A stretch of DNA of 64,000 nucleotides from Syntrophotaleaceae bacterium (GCA_041390365.1 JAWKQB010000002.1:1-64000), one strand, 5' to 3'; counted from the first letter of the stretch, positions 34,324 through 43,490 are shown. Notes: a model not told the origin generated them from the sequence alone. Numbers and translations are program-made.

Positions 34324-34431
34324 TCAGGCTTTCGCTATCTGACGCGTGGTCGAACCTGCTTCGACCATCGTCAGGCCGATCAGGAAGAGATTGATGCCGA
34401 GCAGGATGCCTATGGAGAGGCCATTGCGCAT
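34324..34431 (-). pseudogene. Possible remnant of a small membrane protein, 35 residues
   Basis: The frame MRNGLSIGILLGINLFLIGL followed by TMVEAG encodes one hydrophobic helix with a basic end, resembling the last helix of HdeD/DUF308 membrane proteins. There is no ribosome binding site, and it begins 21 bases after the sulfatase 3 stop on the same strand. It could be a leftover C-terminal piece or a chance frame. Confidence 0.25.
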
Positions 34432-34451
34432 TCGAGTCGAGGCGGATCGCG

Positions 34452-36803
34452 TTACTGGACCGCCATGATTTTACGCGCCTCGGCCTCCTTGTCCTTGATG
34501 AGTTCGCCGCTCAGATCGAAGGTCACTGAGTGGATGGTGCCGGTAAACTCGAAGGGCGGCTGGTAGGCCGGCGTGACCGGGGCGCCGAGATCGGCGCCGA
34601 CCTTGAGGCCGGAGGTGACGCCAAAGGAGAGCGGCGTCGTGACCGCGAAATCGGTCTGACCCACGAGCTTCCCGTCGATGTAGAGCTGGGCGCGTCCCGG
34701 GGCGCCCTTGCCCTTGGCAATGTCGGGCGGGCCCGTGGCCTCGAACTCGAAGCGGAGCGCGTGCCCTCCCGGAGTGATCGGCTCGCTGGAGGCCACTTGC
34801 AGGAAGTCGCGGGCCACATAGTTCTGCACGTAATGGAGCCGGCCGTCCTGGACGAAGAACGAAAACCCGCCGTCGATGCCTCCCATCGAGACGAGCACCC
34901 CCTCGGCTCCACCTTCCGGGATCTCCACCTGGACCGTGATGGAGTGGGTCCGGTTGAGGATCTGCGGACCGGCGTTGGAGGGCACCTCCTGAGTGCGGGG
35001 ATAAAAGGTGTAGCTGGTGCGTTCCCGGGCGATCTGGGGTCGTTGCTCCATGAAGCGCTCCACGCCGCGGCCGTCCACCGGGAGCACGTTGTACTTGCCT
35101 GCCTCCACATACCAGGTCCCGATCATCTCGATCAGCTTGGCGCGGCTCTCCTCCGCCACGTTGCGGTTCTCGGCCCAGTCCTTCTCGACATGATAGAGTT
35201 CCCAGCCGTGGGCATCGAGCTCGGTCAGCTTTTCGAAGGGGATCGGCTGCCCGAAGATGCCGGCCTCGGTGAAGGACGGACCGGGCCAGGGACAGACGGC
35301 GCGCCACCCGTCGTGATAGATGGAGCGGTGGCCCAGCATCTCGAAATACTGCGTGCGGTGCTTGGAGGAGGCGGTGGCATCGTCGAAGGTGTGGGCGAAG
35401 CTGTGCCCCTGGATCGGCGACTGGGTCACGCCCCTGATGTTGGCCGGGGACTCGATGCCCAGCGCATCGAGCACCGTGGGCACCATGTCGATGGCGTGGG
35501 CGTACTGCATGCGGACCTCGCCCCTGGCTTCAATTCCTTTTGGCCAATGCACGATAAACGGGTCGCTGACCCCGCCGCGGTAGGTTTCCCGTTTCCAGCG
35601 GCGGAAGGGCGTGTCGCCGGCCCAGGCCCAGCCCCAGGGATAGTGGCTGAACGTTTCCGGGTCGCCGATCTTGTCGATAAGCCTTAGGTTCTCCTCGAGG
35701 GACTCGGGAACATTGTTGAAGAAGAGGCTTTCGTTGACCGAGCCTGTCGGTCCCCCCTCGGAGCTGGCCCCGTTGTCGGAAATCAGCATGATCAGGGTGT
35801 TGTCGAATTCGCCGATCGATTTGAGGAAGTCGAGCAGTCTGCCGATATGGTGATCGGTGTGGGTGAGGAAGCCGGCGAAGACCTCCATGAAGCGGGCGTA
35901 GAGCTTCTTCTCATCGGCCGAGCACTCGTTCCAGGGCTTCACGTCCGGATCGTGACGGGAGAGCTCGGTATCGGGAGGCACGATGCCCAGCTCCTTCTGC
36001 CGCTGGAAAGTTTTTTCCCGGTAAGCCTCCCAGCCGTCGTCGAAAGCCCCCCGGTATTTGTCGGACCACTCCTTCGGCACGTGAAACGGGGCGTGCATCG
36101 CTCCGGTGCAGAAGTACAGGAAGAAAGGCTTGTTCGGGGCGACCTGCTTGGCGTCGGCGATGAAGCTCACGGCCTTGTCCACCAGGTCCTCGGTGAGGTG
36201 GTAGCCCTCCTCGGGCGAGCGTGGCTGCTCGACCTGGTGATTGTCCGCCACCAGATCCGGGTAGTACTGGTGTGTCTCGCCTCCCAGGAATCCGTAGAAG
36301 CGTTCGAACCCGCGGCCGAGCGGCCAGCGATCGTAGGGTCCTGCCGCCGAGATCTGGTCGGCCGGGGTGAGGTGCCATTTGCCGAGGGCGTAGGTGTTGT
36401 AGCCGTTCTGGAGCAGCATCTCGGACAGGAAGCCGTTCTCGAAGGGGATGTTGGCGTTCGCTCCAGGGTAACCCGTCGAGCCCTCGGTGATGCAGGCCAT
36501 GGCGTTGGAGTGGTGATTGCGGCCGGTGATGATGCAGGAGCGGGTGGGCGAACAGAGCGCCGTCGTGTGCATGTTGGCGTAGCGCAGGCCGCCCGCGGCC
36601 AGGGAGTCGATGTGGGGCGTAGCGATGGGGCTGCCGTAGCAGCCGAGTTGCCCGAAGCCGATATCGTCGAACACGATGAACAGGACGTTCGGCGCCCCAT
36701 CCCTGGCCCGTCGCGGTTCGGGCCAAGCCGGCTGCGAGACGTCGAAGGTGCGGCCGATAACGCCGTTGAATGCTTTCCCGGGCTTATACTCCTTGAGGGC
36801 CAT
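34452..36803 (-). CDS. Sulfatase 3, large arylsulfatase type with C-terminal beta domain
   Basis: A 783-residue sulfatase with the same build as sulfatase 2. Metal ligands are in IVFDDIGFG (Asp46-Asp47), the maturation motif is CSPTR (Cys84) in TALCSPTRSCIITGRN, then ALGKWHL and ISDNGASSEGG. The C-terminal beta-sandwich runs from about 600 (GAEGVLVSMGGIDGG to FTGTIHSVTFD). No signal peptide. ATG 36803 is chosen for GGGAGGAGG upstream; the frame runs 99 bases further without such a site. It is on the opposite strand to the other two sulfatases. It should need the maturase at 21416. Confidence 0.9.
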   Translation of the reverse strand: MALKEYKPGKAFNGVIGRTFDVSQPAWPEPRRARDGAPNVLFIVFDDIGFGQLGCYGSPIATPHIDSLAAGGLRYANMHTTALCSPTRSCIITGRNHHSNAMACITEGSTGYPGANANIPFENGFLSEMLLQNGYNTYALGKWHLTPADQISAAGPYDRWPLGRGFERFYGFLGGETHQYYPDLVADNHQVEQPRSPEEGYHLTEDLVDKAVSFIADAKQVAPNKPFFLYFCTGAMHAPFHVPKEWSDKYRGAFDDGWEAYREKTFQRQKELGIVPPDTELSRHDPDVKPWNECSADEKKLYARFMEVFAGFLTHTDHHIGRLLDFLKSIGEFDNTLIMLISDNGASSEGGPTGSVNESLFFNNVPESLEENLRLIDKIGDPETFSHYPWGWAWAGDTPFRRWKRETYRGGVSDPFIVHWPKGIEARGEVRMQYAHAIDMVPTVLDALGIESPANIRGVTQSPIQGHSFAHTFDDATASSKHRTQYFEMLGHRSIYHDGWRAVCPWPGPSFTEAGIFGQPIPFEKLTELDAHGWELYHVEKDWAENRNVAEESRAKLIEMIGTWYVEAGKYNVLPVDGRGVERFMEQRPQIARERTSYTFYPRTQEVPSNAGPQILNRTHSITVQVEIPEGGAEGVLVSMGGIDGGFSFFVQDGRLHYVQNYVARDFLQVASSEPITPGGHALRFEFEATGPPDIAKGKGAPGRAQLYIDGKLVGQTDFAVTTPLSFGVTSGLKVGADLGAPVTPAYQPPFEFTGTIHSVTFDLSGELIKDKEAEARKIMAVQ

Positions 36804-37269
36804 TGTTTCCTCCTCCCTGCGTTCGGGTTGTCTGTTGGATCGCCTTATCTGGGCCGGAGAACATGCGCCCAGGCGAAAAGTCCCATTTACCCCGGCCATC
36901 ACCCAGCGCCATAAGCCGGTGTGCTCATCTTTGTCGTTCTCGAACAGTTCGACGGAAACGTTAATTAAAGTTTTTGAAAATTATATTTATAGGGATGTTT
37001 AGCATTGGAATTGATCCTGTCAAGGCAGGCTTTGAATGGCAATGTTCGACCGGTTTCATGAGCAGAGCGCGCGATCTGATCAAAAAGGATTAGTTATAGA
37101 GATTTTTGCTGCAATGCAATGTTTGATACTGAGGAGTGCTGTTCTTAAAATTGACATGGTGATAAAACCTGTTAATTGTCTCCTTGTTCATCCGAGGACA
37201 AAAAGGCGTATTTGATGATGTATACGGGTTTCTTTACGATCGTTCAGGAAAGGAGATGTTCGAAACGAA
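36804..37269. other. Divergent intergenic region between sulfatase 3 and DUF202 gene
   Basis: About 470 bases, AT-rich in the middle. TTGACA at 37151-37156 with TAATTG 16 bases later is a possible promoter for the DUF202 gene. AAAGGAG at about 37250 is followed by a 5-codon frame (ATGTTCGAAACGAAATGA) ending just before the DUF202 start, which could couple translation. I see no stable RNA. Confidence 0.35.
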
Positions 37270-37725
37270 ATGACCGAAAGAATGCAGGATCCTTCCCCCA
37301 AAAACCATCGATCATCTCTATCGAACAGGCTCCATTCCTTCTTTGGGTCAGAAGTGGAGCCGAAGAACCTGGACAGCAACATGCTGTCGGTGGATCGCAC
37401 CAGGCTGTCCCACGAGCGCACCATGATGGCCTGGATCCGGACAGGGCTGTCGCTGATCTCCTTCGGTTTTACCATCTACAAGTTTTTCCAGATCATGGGC
37501 GTCGGGAGCCCGGGGCAGGATCGGATCGGGGCGAGGGTCTTCGGGGGACTGATGATCGTCATCGGGATTGTGGCGGTCCTTCTCGCCTCGCTGCAGCACC
37601 GGCACGAAATGCAGAGCCTGCGGGCGGCGGGGATTCCGGTGCCTCCTTCAATGGCCACCATCATCGGCGGACTGGTCTCGATTCTGGGGATCCTCGGCCT
37701 TCTGGCGGTCATTTTCAGGGTATGA
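37270..37725 (+). CDS. DUF202 (YidH-like) membrane protein
   Basis: A 151-residue inner-membrane protein. After a polar N-terminus come the DUF202 signature LSVDRTRLSHERTMMAWIRT (about 39-58) and three membrane spans (LISFGFTIYKFF, GGLMIVIGIVAVLLA and IIGGLVSILGILGLLAVIF). The function of the family is unknown; members often appear among envelope-stress genes. The ribosome binding site AAAGGAG is far (16 bases), possibly bridged by a tiny upstream frame. Confidence 0.85.
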   Translation: MTERMQDPSPKNHRSSLSNRLHSFFGSEVEPKNLDSNMLSVDRTRLSHERTMMAWIRTGLSLISFGFTIYKFFQIMGVGSPGQDRIGARVFGGLMIVIGIVAVLLASLQHRHEMQSLRAAGIPVPPSMATIIGGLVSILGILGLLAVIFRV

Positions 37726-37839
37726 GTGTCATAGTCAGGCTTGTGTCGATCGAAAAATTTTGCTTTTTGTGGCCGACTTGCCTCTTTGTCCATGCCTGAT
37801 ATTTTTGAGAAAAAACTTCCCTTTTCGATGAGGTGCCCG

Positions 37840-38505
37840 ATGAAAAAATCGGCTTTTAAACACATTCTGCCGACACTCCTGGTCGCCGTTTTGCTTGGTG
37901 CCTGTTCCCCGCCTCAAGAAGACTTTCGCTACTCCGAATTTCTCGGCGATTATTCCGGGTTCAAAGCAGTGAAAAAAGCCAGAGGCGCGGAAGGGTATGC
38001 CAAACCCGATCTTGATCTTTCGGGTTACGACCGGATCATGGTGGATCCGATAATTCTCATGGTGGGGGATGATGAGCGTTTGGCCAAAGCCGACCTTCGA
38101 TACCTCGCTGAATCCTTTCATGAGGCATTGGTTTCCGAATTAGGTCAGTCCTTCGTGATTGCTGACCAGCCGGGGCAAGGTGTGCTGCGTCTGCGCACGG
38201 CGCTAACCGAAGCGATTCCAAAGGACACAGTGGGCATGGTTTCCGATCCCAGTCGCCATAGTGACAGGCCCAGGCTGGCCCCCAAGGGAGAACAACCGGA
38301 CATTGAAGTCCCTGTAAGCGTTGCCTCCATGGAGATGGAGCTGCTCGATTCTTCCACGGGGGAGCGCCTTGCGGCCATAAAAGACCGCAAAGGGGGGCCT
38401 GCGTCGGAAACTTCTCCGCAAGACACCATGCAGGAGATCTTCGACTTCTGGGCCACCAGCACCAACGATATTCTGGTCTCTCTCAGAAATAGGGGAGCCA
38501 GGTGA
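37840..38505 (+). CDS. DUF3313-type lipoprotein
   Basis: A 221-residue exported lipoprotein with signal MKKSAFKHILPTLLVAVLLG followed by the lipobox cysteine (LGAC). The mature part (LSGYDRIMVDPIILMVGD, LAESFHEALVSELG, VLRLRTALTEA, MEMELLDSSTGERLAAI) matches DUF3313, a family of outer-membrane-associated lipoproteins of unknown function. ATG 37840 is preferred for GAGGTG upstream and the proper signal peptide. It converges with eboF. Confidence 0.85.
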   Translation: MKKSAFKHILPTLLVAVLLGACSPPQEDFRYSEFLGDYSGFKAVKKARGAEGYAKPDLDLSGYDRIMVDPIILMVGDDERLAKADLRYLAESFHEALVSELGQSFVIADQPGQGVLRLRTALTEAIPKDTVGMVSDPSRHSDRPRLAPKGEQPDIEVPVSVASMEMELLDSSTGERLAAIKDRKGGPASETSPQDTMQEIFDFWATSTNDILVSLRNRGAR

Positions 38506-38577
38506 GGACGGAACGCTGCTGTGCAAAGCTTCTTTCACATTAGGTGATTCGGAGAAAATCGGAGCTTTGTACACCCG

Positions 38578-39945
38578 TCAATCCTCGAAAAGGTGCCTGA
38601 GAAGCAGGTTGTGAACTTCGGTGGCCTGCAGGGAGTCGCTGTCGAGCAACCTGGGATCGCTGGTCATGAGCAGGGGTCCTCCAGAGGAGTTCTCGGGCAT
38701 CCTCCCGTGCGAGCCTTTGACCAGGGAGGCATCGAGGGGAACGATATTCAGTGGGGAGCGGAAGCCGAGGGCTTTTTTCGCCTGGAAACAGGCGATTTTC
38801 AGCCCGGGGAAGGGGATGCGGGAATCGATGAACAGCTCGCAGGGGTCGTAACCCGGCTTAACGTGGATGTTGACCGTGCGGGCGTAATCCGGAGCTTTTG
38901 AATCGTCCAGCCACCAGTAGTAGCTGAACCATCTGTCAGCCTGGGCGAGGAGGACGATTTCCCCCGCCCTTTCATGGTCGAGCCCGATCTCCTTTTTTTC
39001 CTCTTTTCCCATCACCTCCACTCCGGGGATGGAGGAAAAGATCTCCTTCACCGCCATGACCTCTTTCGGTTGCCGCACGTAGATATGGGCCAGCTGATGA
39101 TCGGCAACGGCGAAAGCCCGGCTTGTGCAAGGGTCCAGGTATTCCTTGCCGAGATCGGTCTTCAGCGACAGAAGCCCGGCTTTCCTGAGAATCCGGTTGG
39201 GGTGGACGACCCGATTTACCGATGTGATGCCGTATTCGGAGAGAACCAGGATCCGGCAACCCCGATTGCGAAAGAAGGCGAGCAGGGTGCCGCAGAGGGC
39301 GTCGATCTGCTGAAGATCTCCGGCCACGTTGCCGTCGGGGCCGACCCGCTGCAGGCCGTAATCGAGATGAGGGAGGTAGACCAGTTGCAGCGATGGTTGA
39401 AACTCCATCTCCATGGCCATGGCCGCCTTGCCGATCCACTCGCTGGAGGCGATGGAGGTCGCCGGCCCCCAGAAGCGGAACAGGGGGAAGCGTCCGAAGT
39501 CCCGATTGAAGCGGTCCCGCAGCTCGAGCGGCACGGTGTAGCAGTCAGGGATCTTGCGCCCGTCCGCACAGTAGAGGGGGCGCGGGGTCAGGGTCCAGTC
39601 GACGTCGCTGTTCATGGCATACCACCAGAAGGTGTTGCATACGGTGAAAGCGGATGACCGGCGTCGGGCCTTGTGCCAGATCTTTTCCCCCTGCACCAGC
39701 TTGTTGGACTGCCGCCAGAAGTGCACCTCCCCCTGTTCCCGGAAGTACCACCCGTTCCCCACGATGCCGTGTTCCGCAGGCATTTTTCCGGTCAGATAGC
39801 TGGCCTGGACCGAGCAGGTGACGGCGGGAGTCACAGGCCGGACGGGAACGCTTGATCGGAGCAGGGAATTGAGGTTCGGGGTGGCCGGGGTTCCGAGCAG
39901 GGAGGGGGTCAATCCGACCACGTTGAAAACGACGGTCCTATGCAT
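38578..39945 (-). CDS. eboF: EboF-like nucleotide pyrophosphatase/phosphodiesterase
   Basis: A 455-residue member of the alkaline-phosphatase superfamily (type I phosphodiesterase/nucleotide pyrophosphatase). It begins MHRTVVFNVVGLTPSLLG, where the metal Asp is at a place reading NVVGLTP. Then come TPAVTCSVQASYLTGKMPAEHG with the nucleophile-type Thr region and LSEYGITSV. It is the last gene of the ebo cluster, whose products are linked in cyanobacteria and other bacteria with moving a metabolite precursor to the periplasm. ATG 39945 overlaps the eboE end by eight bases, so translation is coupled. The longer frame upstream of this ATG lies within eboE and is not used. Confidence 0.85.
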   Translation of the reverse strand: MHRTVVFNVVGLTPSLLGTPATPNLNSLLRSSVPVRPVTPAVTCSVQASYLTGKMPAEHGIVGNGWYFREQGEVHFWRQSNKLVQGEKIWHKARRRSSAFTVCNTFWWYAMNSDVDWTLTPRPLYCADGRKIPDCYTVPLELRDRFNRDFGRFPLFRFWGPATSIASSEWIGKAAMAMEMEFQPSLQLVYLPHLDYGLQRVGPDGNVAGDLQQIDALCGTLLAFFRNRGCRILVLSEYGITSVNRVVHPNRILRKAGLLSLKTDLGKEYLDPCTSRAFAVADHQLAHIYVRQPKEVMAVKEIFSSIPGVEVMGKEEKKEIGLDHERAGEIVLLAQADRWFSYYWWLDDSKAPDYARTVNIHVKPGYDPCELFIDSRIPFPGLKIACFQAKKALGFRSPLNIVPLDASLVKGSHGRMPENSSGGPLLMTSDPRLLDSDSLQATEVHNLLLRHLFED

Positions 39946-41041
39946 GAAACCGCTCCTGCAGCCACTGAATTTCACGGATGACCGACTCGGCCGGGCTGTC
40001 TCCGCGACGGTCCTCGGGCAGTATCCTCCAGGTGTAGGTCTCCACTTCCAGCAGGCTGTCTTGAGAAATCGATGGCAGCAGTTCAAGCAGATCATCCTGG
40101 GTGGTTTCGAAGGGACCGACTGTCGCGCGGTGAATCGGCACGTGGAAATGGCAGCGCCATTCCTCTTCCGGTTCGGGTGTCTTTTGAGACAGGGCCTGCG
40201 GGATATCGGAGAAGCGGGTAACGCGACCCTGGTGGTCCCGCACGAAAACCTGATGCAGATAGCAGGGTTCGTCCAGCAGGGCGAGCTGAGCCGGGGATAC
40301 CCCTTTCAAGCGGATTGCGGAGGTAATCTGGAGCTTGACTATGGAAATCTGCCGGCTCTCTAGTACGGCCAGGGCCTGCACAAGGTTTTCGAATGTCACC
40401 GCATGATGGCAGCAGTCGAAGCAGACACCCAGATAAGGCTGCAACAGGGAGGAGATCTCCAGGGAGTCGAAGAACCGGCAGACGTCGTCAGCCGTTTCCA
40501 GCAGGCAGCCGGGTTCCGGCTCGAGAGCCAGCAGAATTTTCTTTCCCGTCTTTTCATTGATCTTATCGAGGAAGGTCAAGACTGTCTCCAGGTTCTTCCG
40601 GATTTCGGGATCGGCTGCGTCGGCCAGGGTCCTGAAACCGAGGGGAACCGTGGAGATGGAGCCGGTCATGCCGGTCGGCAGCCACTCCCGCAGAAGTTCC
40701 GCCAGGCGCAGGGTGTAGGCGGCTCTGTCCCGACTGGTCCAGTCCGGAAGGTAAACGCTCTCCTTGATTCTGCTGCCGTGGAAGGCGCCGAAAGGAAACC
40801 CGTTGAGGGTTGGGATGGTGCAATCCTTCTCGTCCAGCCATTGACGGAAAAAGGCGCGGTCGCAGATCGTCATCTCCCAAGCGGCCCGCGCGGAAAGCCG
40901 CAGGCCGATCGGGAAGGAATCATCGGGGGAGACGGCGGCTTTGATGACCGGCACATACTGTCGCAGCGAGGAGAAGGTTTCCGCCCAGCTCTCGGCGGCA
41001 TGGATATTGGTGCAGTAGGTGATGCGGGGCTTGGAAGGCAT
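39938..41041 (-). CDS. eboE: Metabolite traffic protein EboE (xylose-isomerase-like TIM barrel)
   Basis: A 367-residue TIM-barrel protein of the sugar phosphate isomerase/epimerase type. It begins with TYCTNIHAAESWAET and contains LNGFPFGAFHG, LALEPEPGCLLETADD and GVCFDCCHHAVTFE with the usual Glu/Asp/His metal ligands, and HFHVPIH. These are the marks of EboE. Start ATG 41041 is chosen; the frame continues 60 bases upstream into repeats. It overlaps eboF at its 3' end. It faces away from eboD, which is unusual because eboD normally precedes eboE on the same strand. Confidence 0.9.
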   Translation of the reverse strand: MPSKPRITYCTNIHAAESWAETFSSLRQYVPVIKAAVSPDDSFPIGLRLSARAAWEMTICDRAFFRQWLDEKDCTIPTLNGFPFGAFHGSRIKESVYLPDWTSRDRAAYTLRLAELLREWLPTGMTGSISTVPLGFRTLADAADPEIRKNLETVLTFLDKINEKTGKKILLALEPEPGCLLETADDVCRFFDSLEISSLLQPYLGVCFDCCHHAVTFENLVQALAVLESRQISIVKLQITSAIRLKGVSPAQLALLDEPCYLHQVFVRDHQGRVTRFSDIPQALSQKTPEPEEEWRCHFHVPIHRATVGPFETTQDDLLELLPSISQDSLLEVETYTWRILPEDRRGDSPAESVIREIQWLQERFHA

Positions 41042-41073
41042 TGGTTGACCTTTCGATGGACAAGTCAAAAGCA

Positions 41074-41277
41074 TTGACCACAGAGCACACAAAGGGCACA
41101 AGGGAAGTAAAAACCTCTTAAACCTTTTTTGAACGCAGATAACTGCGGATAACGACGGATAAAAGATTCTCGGGTTTCGGCCTTATCTGCGTAAATCCGC
41201 CTTGATCTGCGTTCGATCCGAAGGATTTTTCCCGGTTTCGCTGTTCTCTGTGGTCCTCTGTGTGCTTTGTGGTGAAA
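41074..41277. repeat. Composite inverted repeat between eboE and eboD
   Basis: ACCACAGAGCACACAAAGGG at the left (41074) and the reverse-type sequence CTCTGTGTGCTTTGTGGT at the right (about 41255-41273) form an outer inverted pair. Inside, GAACGCAGAT (about 41130) pairs with ATCTGCGTTC (about 41205), with GCGGAT/ATCCGC steps between. Such CACAGAG and CGCAGATAA units are short dispersed intergenic repeats in many genomes. Here they fill most of the 41042-41364 gap, and no other signal is seen in it apart from the eboD ribosome binding site AAGGGAG. Confidence 0.6.
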
Positions 41278-41364
41278 GGTTTTCAGGGTTTTCCGCAGGT
41301 CGATTGAGCCGCCAATCGCTATGCTATTCTTGGTAAAAACCAATTCGGTGAAGGGAGTCTGGCC

Positions 41365-43008
41365 TTGGATCAAACTGCTTTCAGCAATCGGCCGGTTGAG
41401 GGAATTCCCGGGCGATGCCAAGAATCCGTCGTTCAGAAATTTACCCTCAACGTCGAATACCCGGTCGTTTTCACCCGGGATATCTTCAAATCCTGCAACA
41501 GAACCCTGGCGCAAATTCTGCTCCGGGATGCAAAGCCGGGCAGGAGGCGTATCGCCGTCTATATCGACAAGGGAGTTGTCGATGCAGATCCTGCTGTCCT
41601 GCAGCGCATTCAGGATTATTTTCAGAAATGCGGCCAGGATCTCCAACTGACGGGACCCATTCAGATCGTTCCGGGAGGCGAGGCGATCAAGAACAGCCCC
41701 AGGATGATCGACAAGCTCTACCAGCAGTTTCTGGAGCTTTGCCTGGACCGGCATTCCTATGTTCTGACCATCGGTGGCGGCTCGGTCCTCGACCTGGTCG
41801 GTTTCGCCGCCGCGACCTTTCATCGCGGGATCCGGCATGTCCGGGTGCCGACCACGGTGCTGGCCCAGAACGATGCGGGCATCGGCGTGAAGACAGGAAG
41901 GAACTTCTGTGGGGTCAAAAACCTGGTCGGCTCCTTCCAACCGCCCTGGGGGGTGATCATCGACGGCTCTTTCCTGGACACGCTCCCCGACCGGGAGAAA
42001 CGGGCAGGTCTTTCCGAAGCCGTCAAAGTCGCCCTTATCCGGGATCGCCGGTTTTACGAGTGGATCCAAAACAATGCCACCGTCCTCGCCCGCTTCGAAA
42101 CCGGGGCGCTGCACCGCCTGATCCGCAACTGCGCCCTTTTGCATCTGCAGCATATCGTTGAGGGCGGCGATCCCTTCGAAAACGGCAATGCCCGGCCCCT
42201 CGACTTCGGCCATTGGTCGGCTCATAAACTGGAGGTGCTGAGCGGCCACGATTTGCGGCACGGCGAAGCGGTGGCCATCGGTATCGCCCTCGACGCCCGC
42301 TACTCGGTCCTCGCCGGACACCTGGCCGACCCTGACGACAGCCGAATCGCCGGCCTGCTCCGGCGCCTCGGTTTTTCCCTCTGGCATCCGGTCCTCGAAC
42401 AGCGGGATGGGCGGGGTCGGCTTCTGCTGCTGCAGGGGCTGCGGGAATTCCGGGAGCACCTGGGCGGAGAGCTGAGCATCACCCTGCTCAAGGAGATCGG
42501 ATGGGGCGTCGAAAAAGGACATATCGACACGCGAATAATGAGTGAAGCGGTGGCCTGGCTTCATTCACGTCACATAGAGCATACGGGACAGCCCGACCGC
42601 AGGCAGGAGAAGAAGCAGCACCGAGATACTGTACGGCCATCCCTGAATACCCGCGACATAAAACGCATCGAGGATGGGAATTCCCAGGATGAGCATTTTG
42701 ACCGCGGCCTTCAACTGCGGGGGCCGGGGCCGGATCAGGGCCCGGAACAGCGCCGGCCCGGTCAACAATCCGAGAAGGAACAGGAAATAGAGAGCATCGA
42801 GCTTGAGCAAGCCCTGCGCCGCCAGCGCGAGGAGCGCCAGATAGAGCAGGACGATTCCCAAGGGGGTTGCGCGAAACAACCTCCCGGGATCGCCCCCGGC
42901 CTCATAGCGGCTGATCCGGGTCAGGAGGAAGACATAGCAGAAGCTCAACAGTGGCAGGAACAGCTCCCATCCCAAGGCCGGAAAGAGAAGCGACATGCCG
43001 AGGATTAG
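41365..43008 (+). CDS. eboD: EboD-like 3-dehydroquinate synthase family protein, read-through into antisense of eboC
   Basis: The first about 400 residues are a complete EboD: IGGGSVLDLVGFAAATFHRG (NAD site), PTTVLAQNDAGIGVKTGRN, LSEAVKVALI, DFGHWSAHKLE and GHDLRHGEAVAIG (metal ligands), ending near MSEAVAWLH. The frame then continues about 147 codons (42565-43008) as the exact antisense of eboC. This gives a charged Gln/Glu/Arg-rich tail with no family likeness. TTG 41365 is the start, with AAGGGAG seven bases upstream. In other ebo clusters eboD lies on the same strand as its neighbours; here it is inverted. The natural stop seems lost. The long product may be made, or may be a useless extension. 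Confidence 0.8.
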   Translation: MDQTAFSNRPVEGIPGRCQESVVQKFTLNVEYPVVFTRDIFKSCNRTLAQILLRDAKPGRRRIAVYIDKGVVDADPAVLQRIQDYFQKCGQDLQLTGPIQIVPGGEAIKNSPRMIDKLYQQFLELCLDRHSYVLTIGGGSVLDLVGFAAATFHRGIRHVRVPTTVLAQNDAGIGVKTGRNFCGVKNLVGSFQPPWGVIIDGSFLDTLPDREKRAGLSEAVKVALIRDRRFYEWIQNNATVLARFETGALHRLIRNCALLHLQHIVEGGDPFENGNARPLDFGHWSAHKLEVLSGHDLRHGEAVAIGIALDARYSVLAGHLADPDDSRIAGLLRRLGFSLWHPVLEQRDGRGRLLLLQGLREFREHLGGELSITLLKEIGWGVEKGHIDTRIMSEAVAWLHSRHIEHTGQPDRRQEKKQHRDTVRPSLNTRDIKRIEDGNSQDEHFDRGLQLRGPGPDQGPEQRRPGQQSEKEQEIESIELEQALRRQREERQIEQDDSQGGCAKQPPGIAPGLIAADPGQEEDIAEAQQWQEQLPSQGRKEKRHAED

Positions 43009-43443
43009 ATTGACCGCCCGGCAGGCTCCCATGGCGGCCGGGCCGAGGATCTCCTGCTCCTTGTAAAACAGATTATAAGCGATAATAAGACCGCCAAGCG
43101 CCAGGCCGACCAGCAAGGCCGGCCAGCCGGACCAAAGGGCGGCGGCCAGCCCGAAACCGAAGAGAGCCACACAGAGGAGACCCGCCTGCCCGACACCAAT
43201 CCTGCCCGAGGGGATCGGGCGTGACGGGCGTTCATGGCCGTCCTTGTCTCTGTCCACGACATCATTCAGAACGCACCCGGCCGCATAGAGGCAGGAGGTG
43301 GAGAGCAATAGCGGACCGACGAGGCTCAGGCGAAAACCGCTGCCCGCGGCGATCAGGTAGCCGGCGAGAACATCGGCCATGGCGGTAAACAGATTCGGCA
43401 GCCGCACCAGTTCCAGCCAGGCCTGAGCCGGCCACCTGCTCAT
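42565..43443 (-). CDS. eboC: UbiA-like prenyltransferase EboC
   Basis: A 292-residue polytopic membrane protein of the UbiA prenyltransferase superfamily. The first Asp motif is intact: NDVVDRDKDG (Asn60, Asp61, Asp64, Asp68). LPNLFTAMADVLAGYLIAAG at the start and PIPSGRI are typical of EboC. EboC is thought to place or modify a metabolite at the membrane in the ebo system. ATG 43443 is taken as the start (AGGGAAGAGAG upstream). A TTG at 43494 overlapping the eboB stop is an alternative. Its whole 3' half is overlapped on the other strand by the eboD tail. A paralogue without the Asp motif is at 19186. Confidence 0.9.
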   Translation of the reverse strand: MSRWPAQAWLELVRLPNLFTAMADVLAGYLIAAGSGFRLSLVGPLLLSTSCLYAAGCVLNDVVDRDKDGHERPSRPIPSGRIGVGQAGLLCVALFGFGLAAALWSGWPALLVGLALGGLIIAYNLFYKEQEILGPAAMGACRAVNLILGMSLLFPALGWELFLPLLSFCYVFLLTRISRYEAGGDPGRLFRATPLGIVLLYLALLALAAQGLLKLDALYFLFLLGLLTGPALFRALIRPRPPQLKAAVKMLILGIPILDAFYVAGIQGWPYSISVLLLLLPAVGLSRMLYVT

Positions 43444-43490
43444 GGCTCTCTTCCCTGCCGACAAACTGTGCTGCCTGACCTGACTCACGA

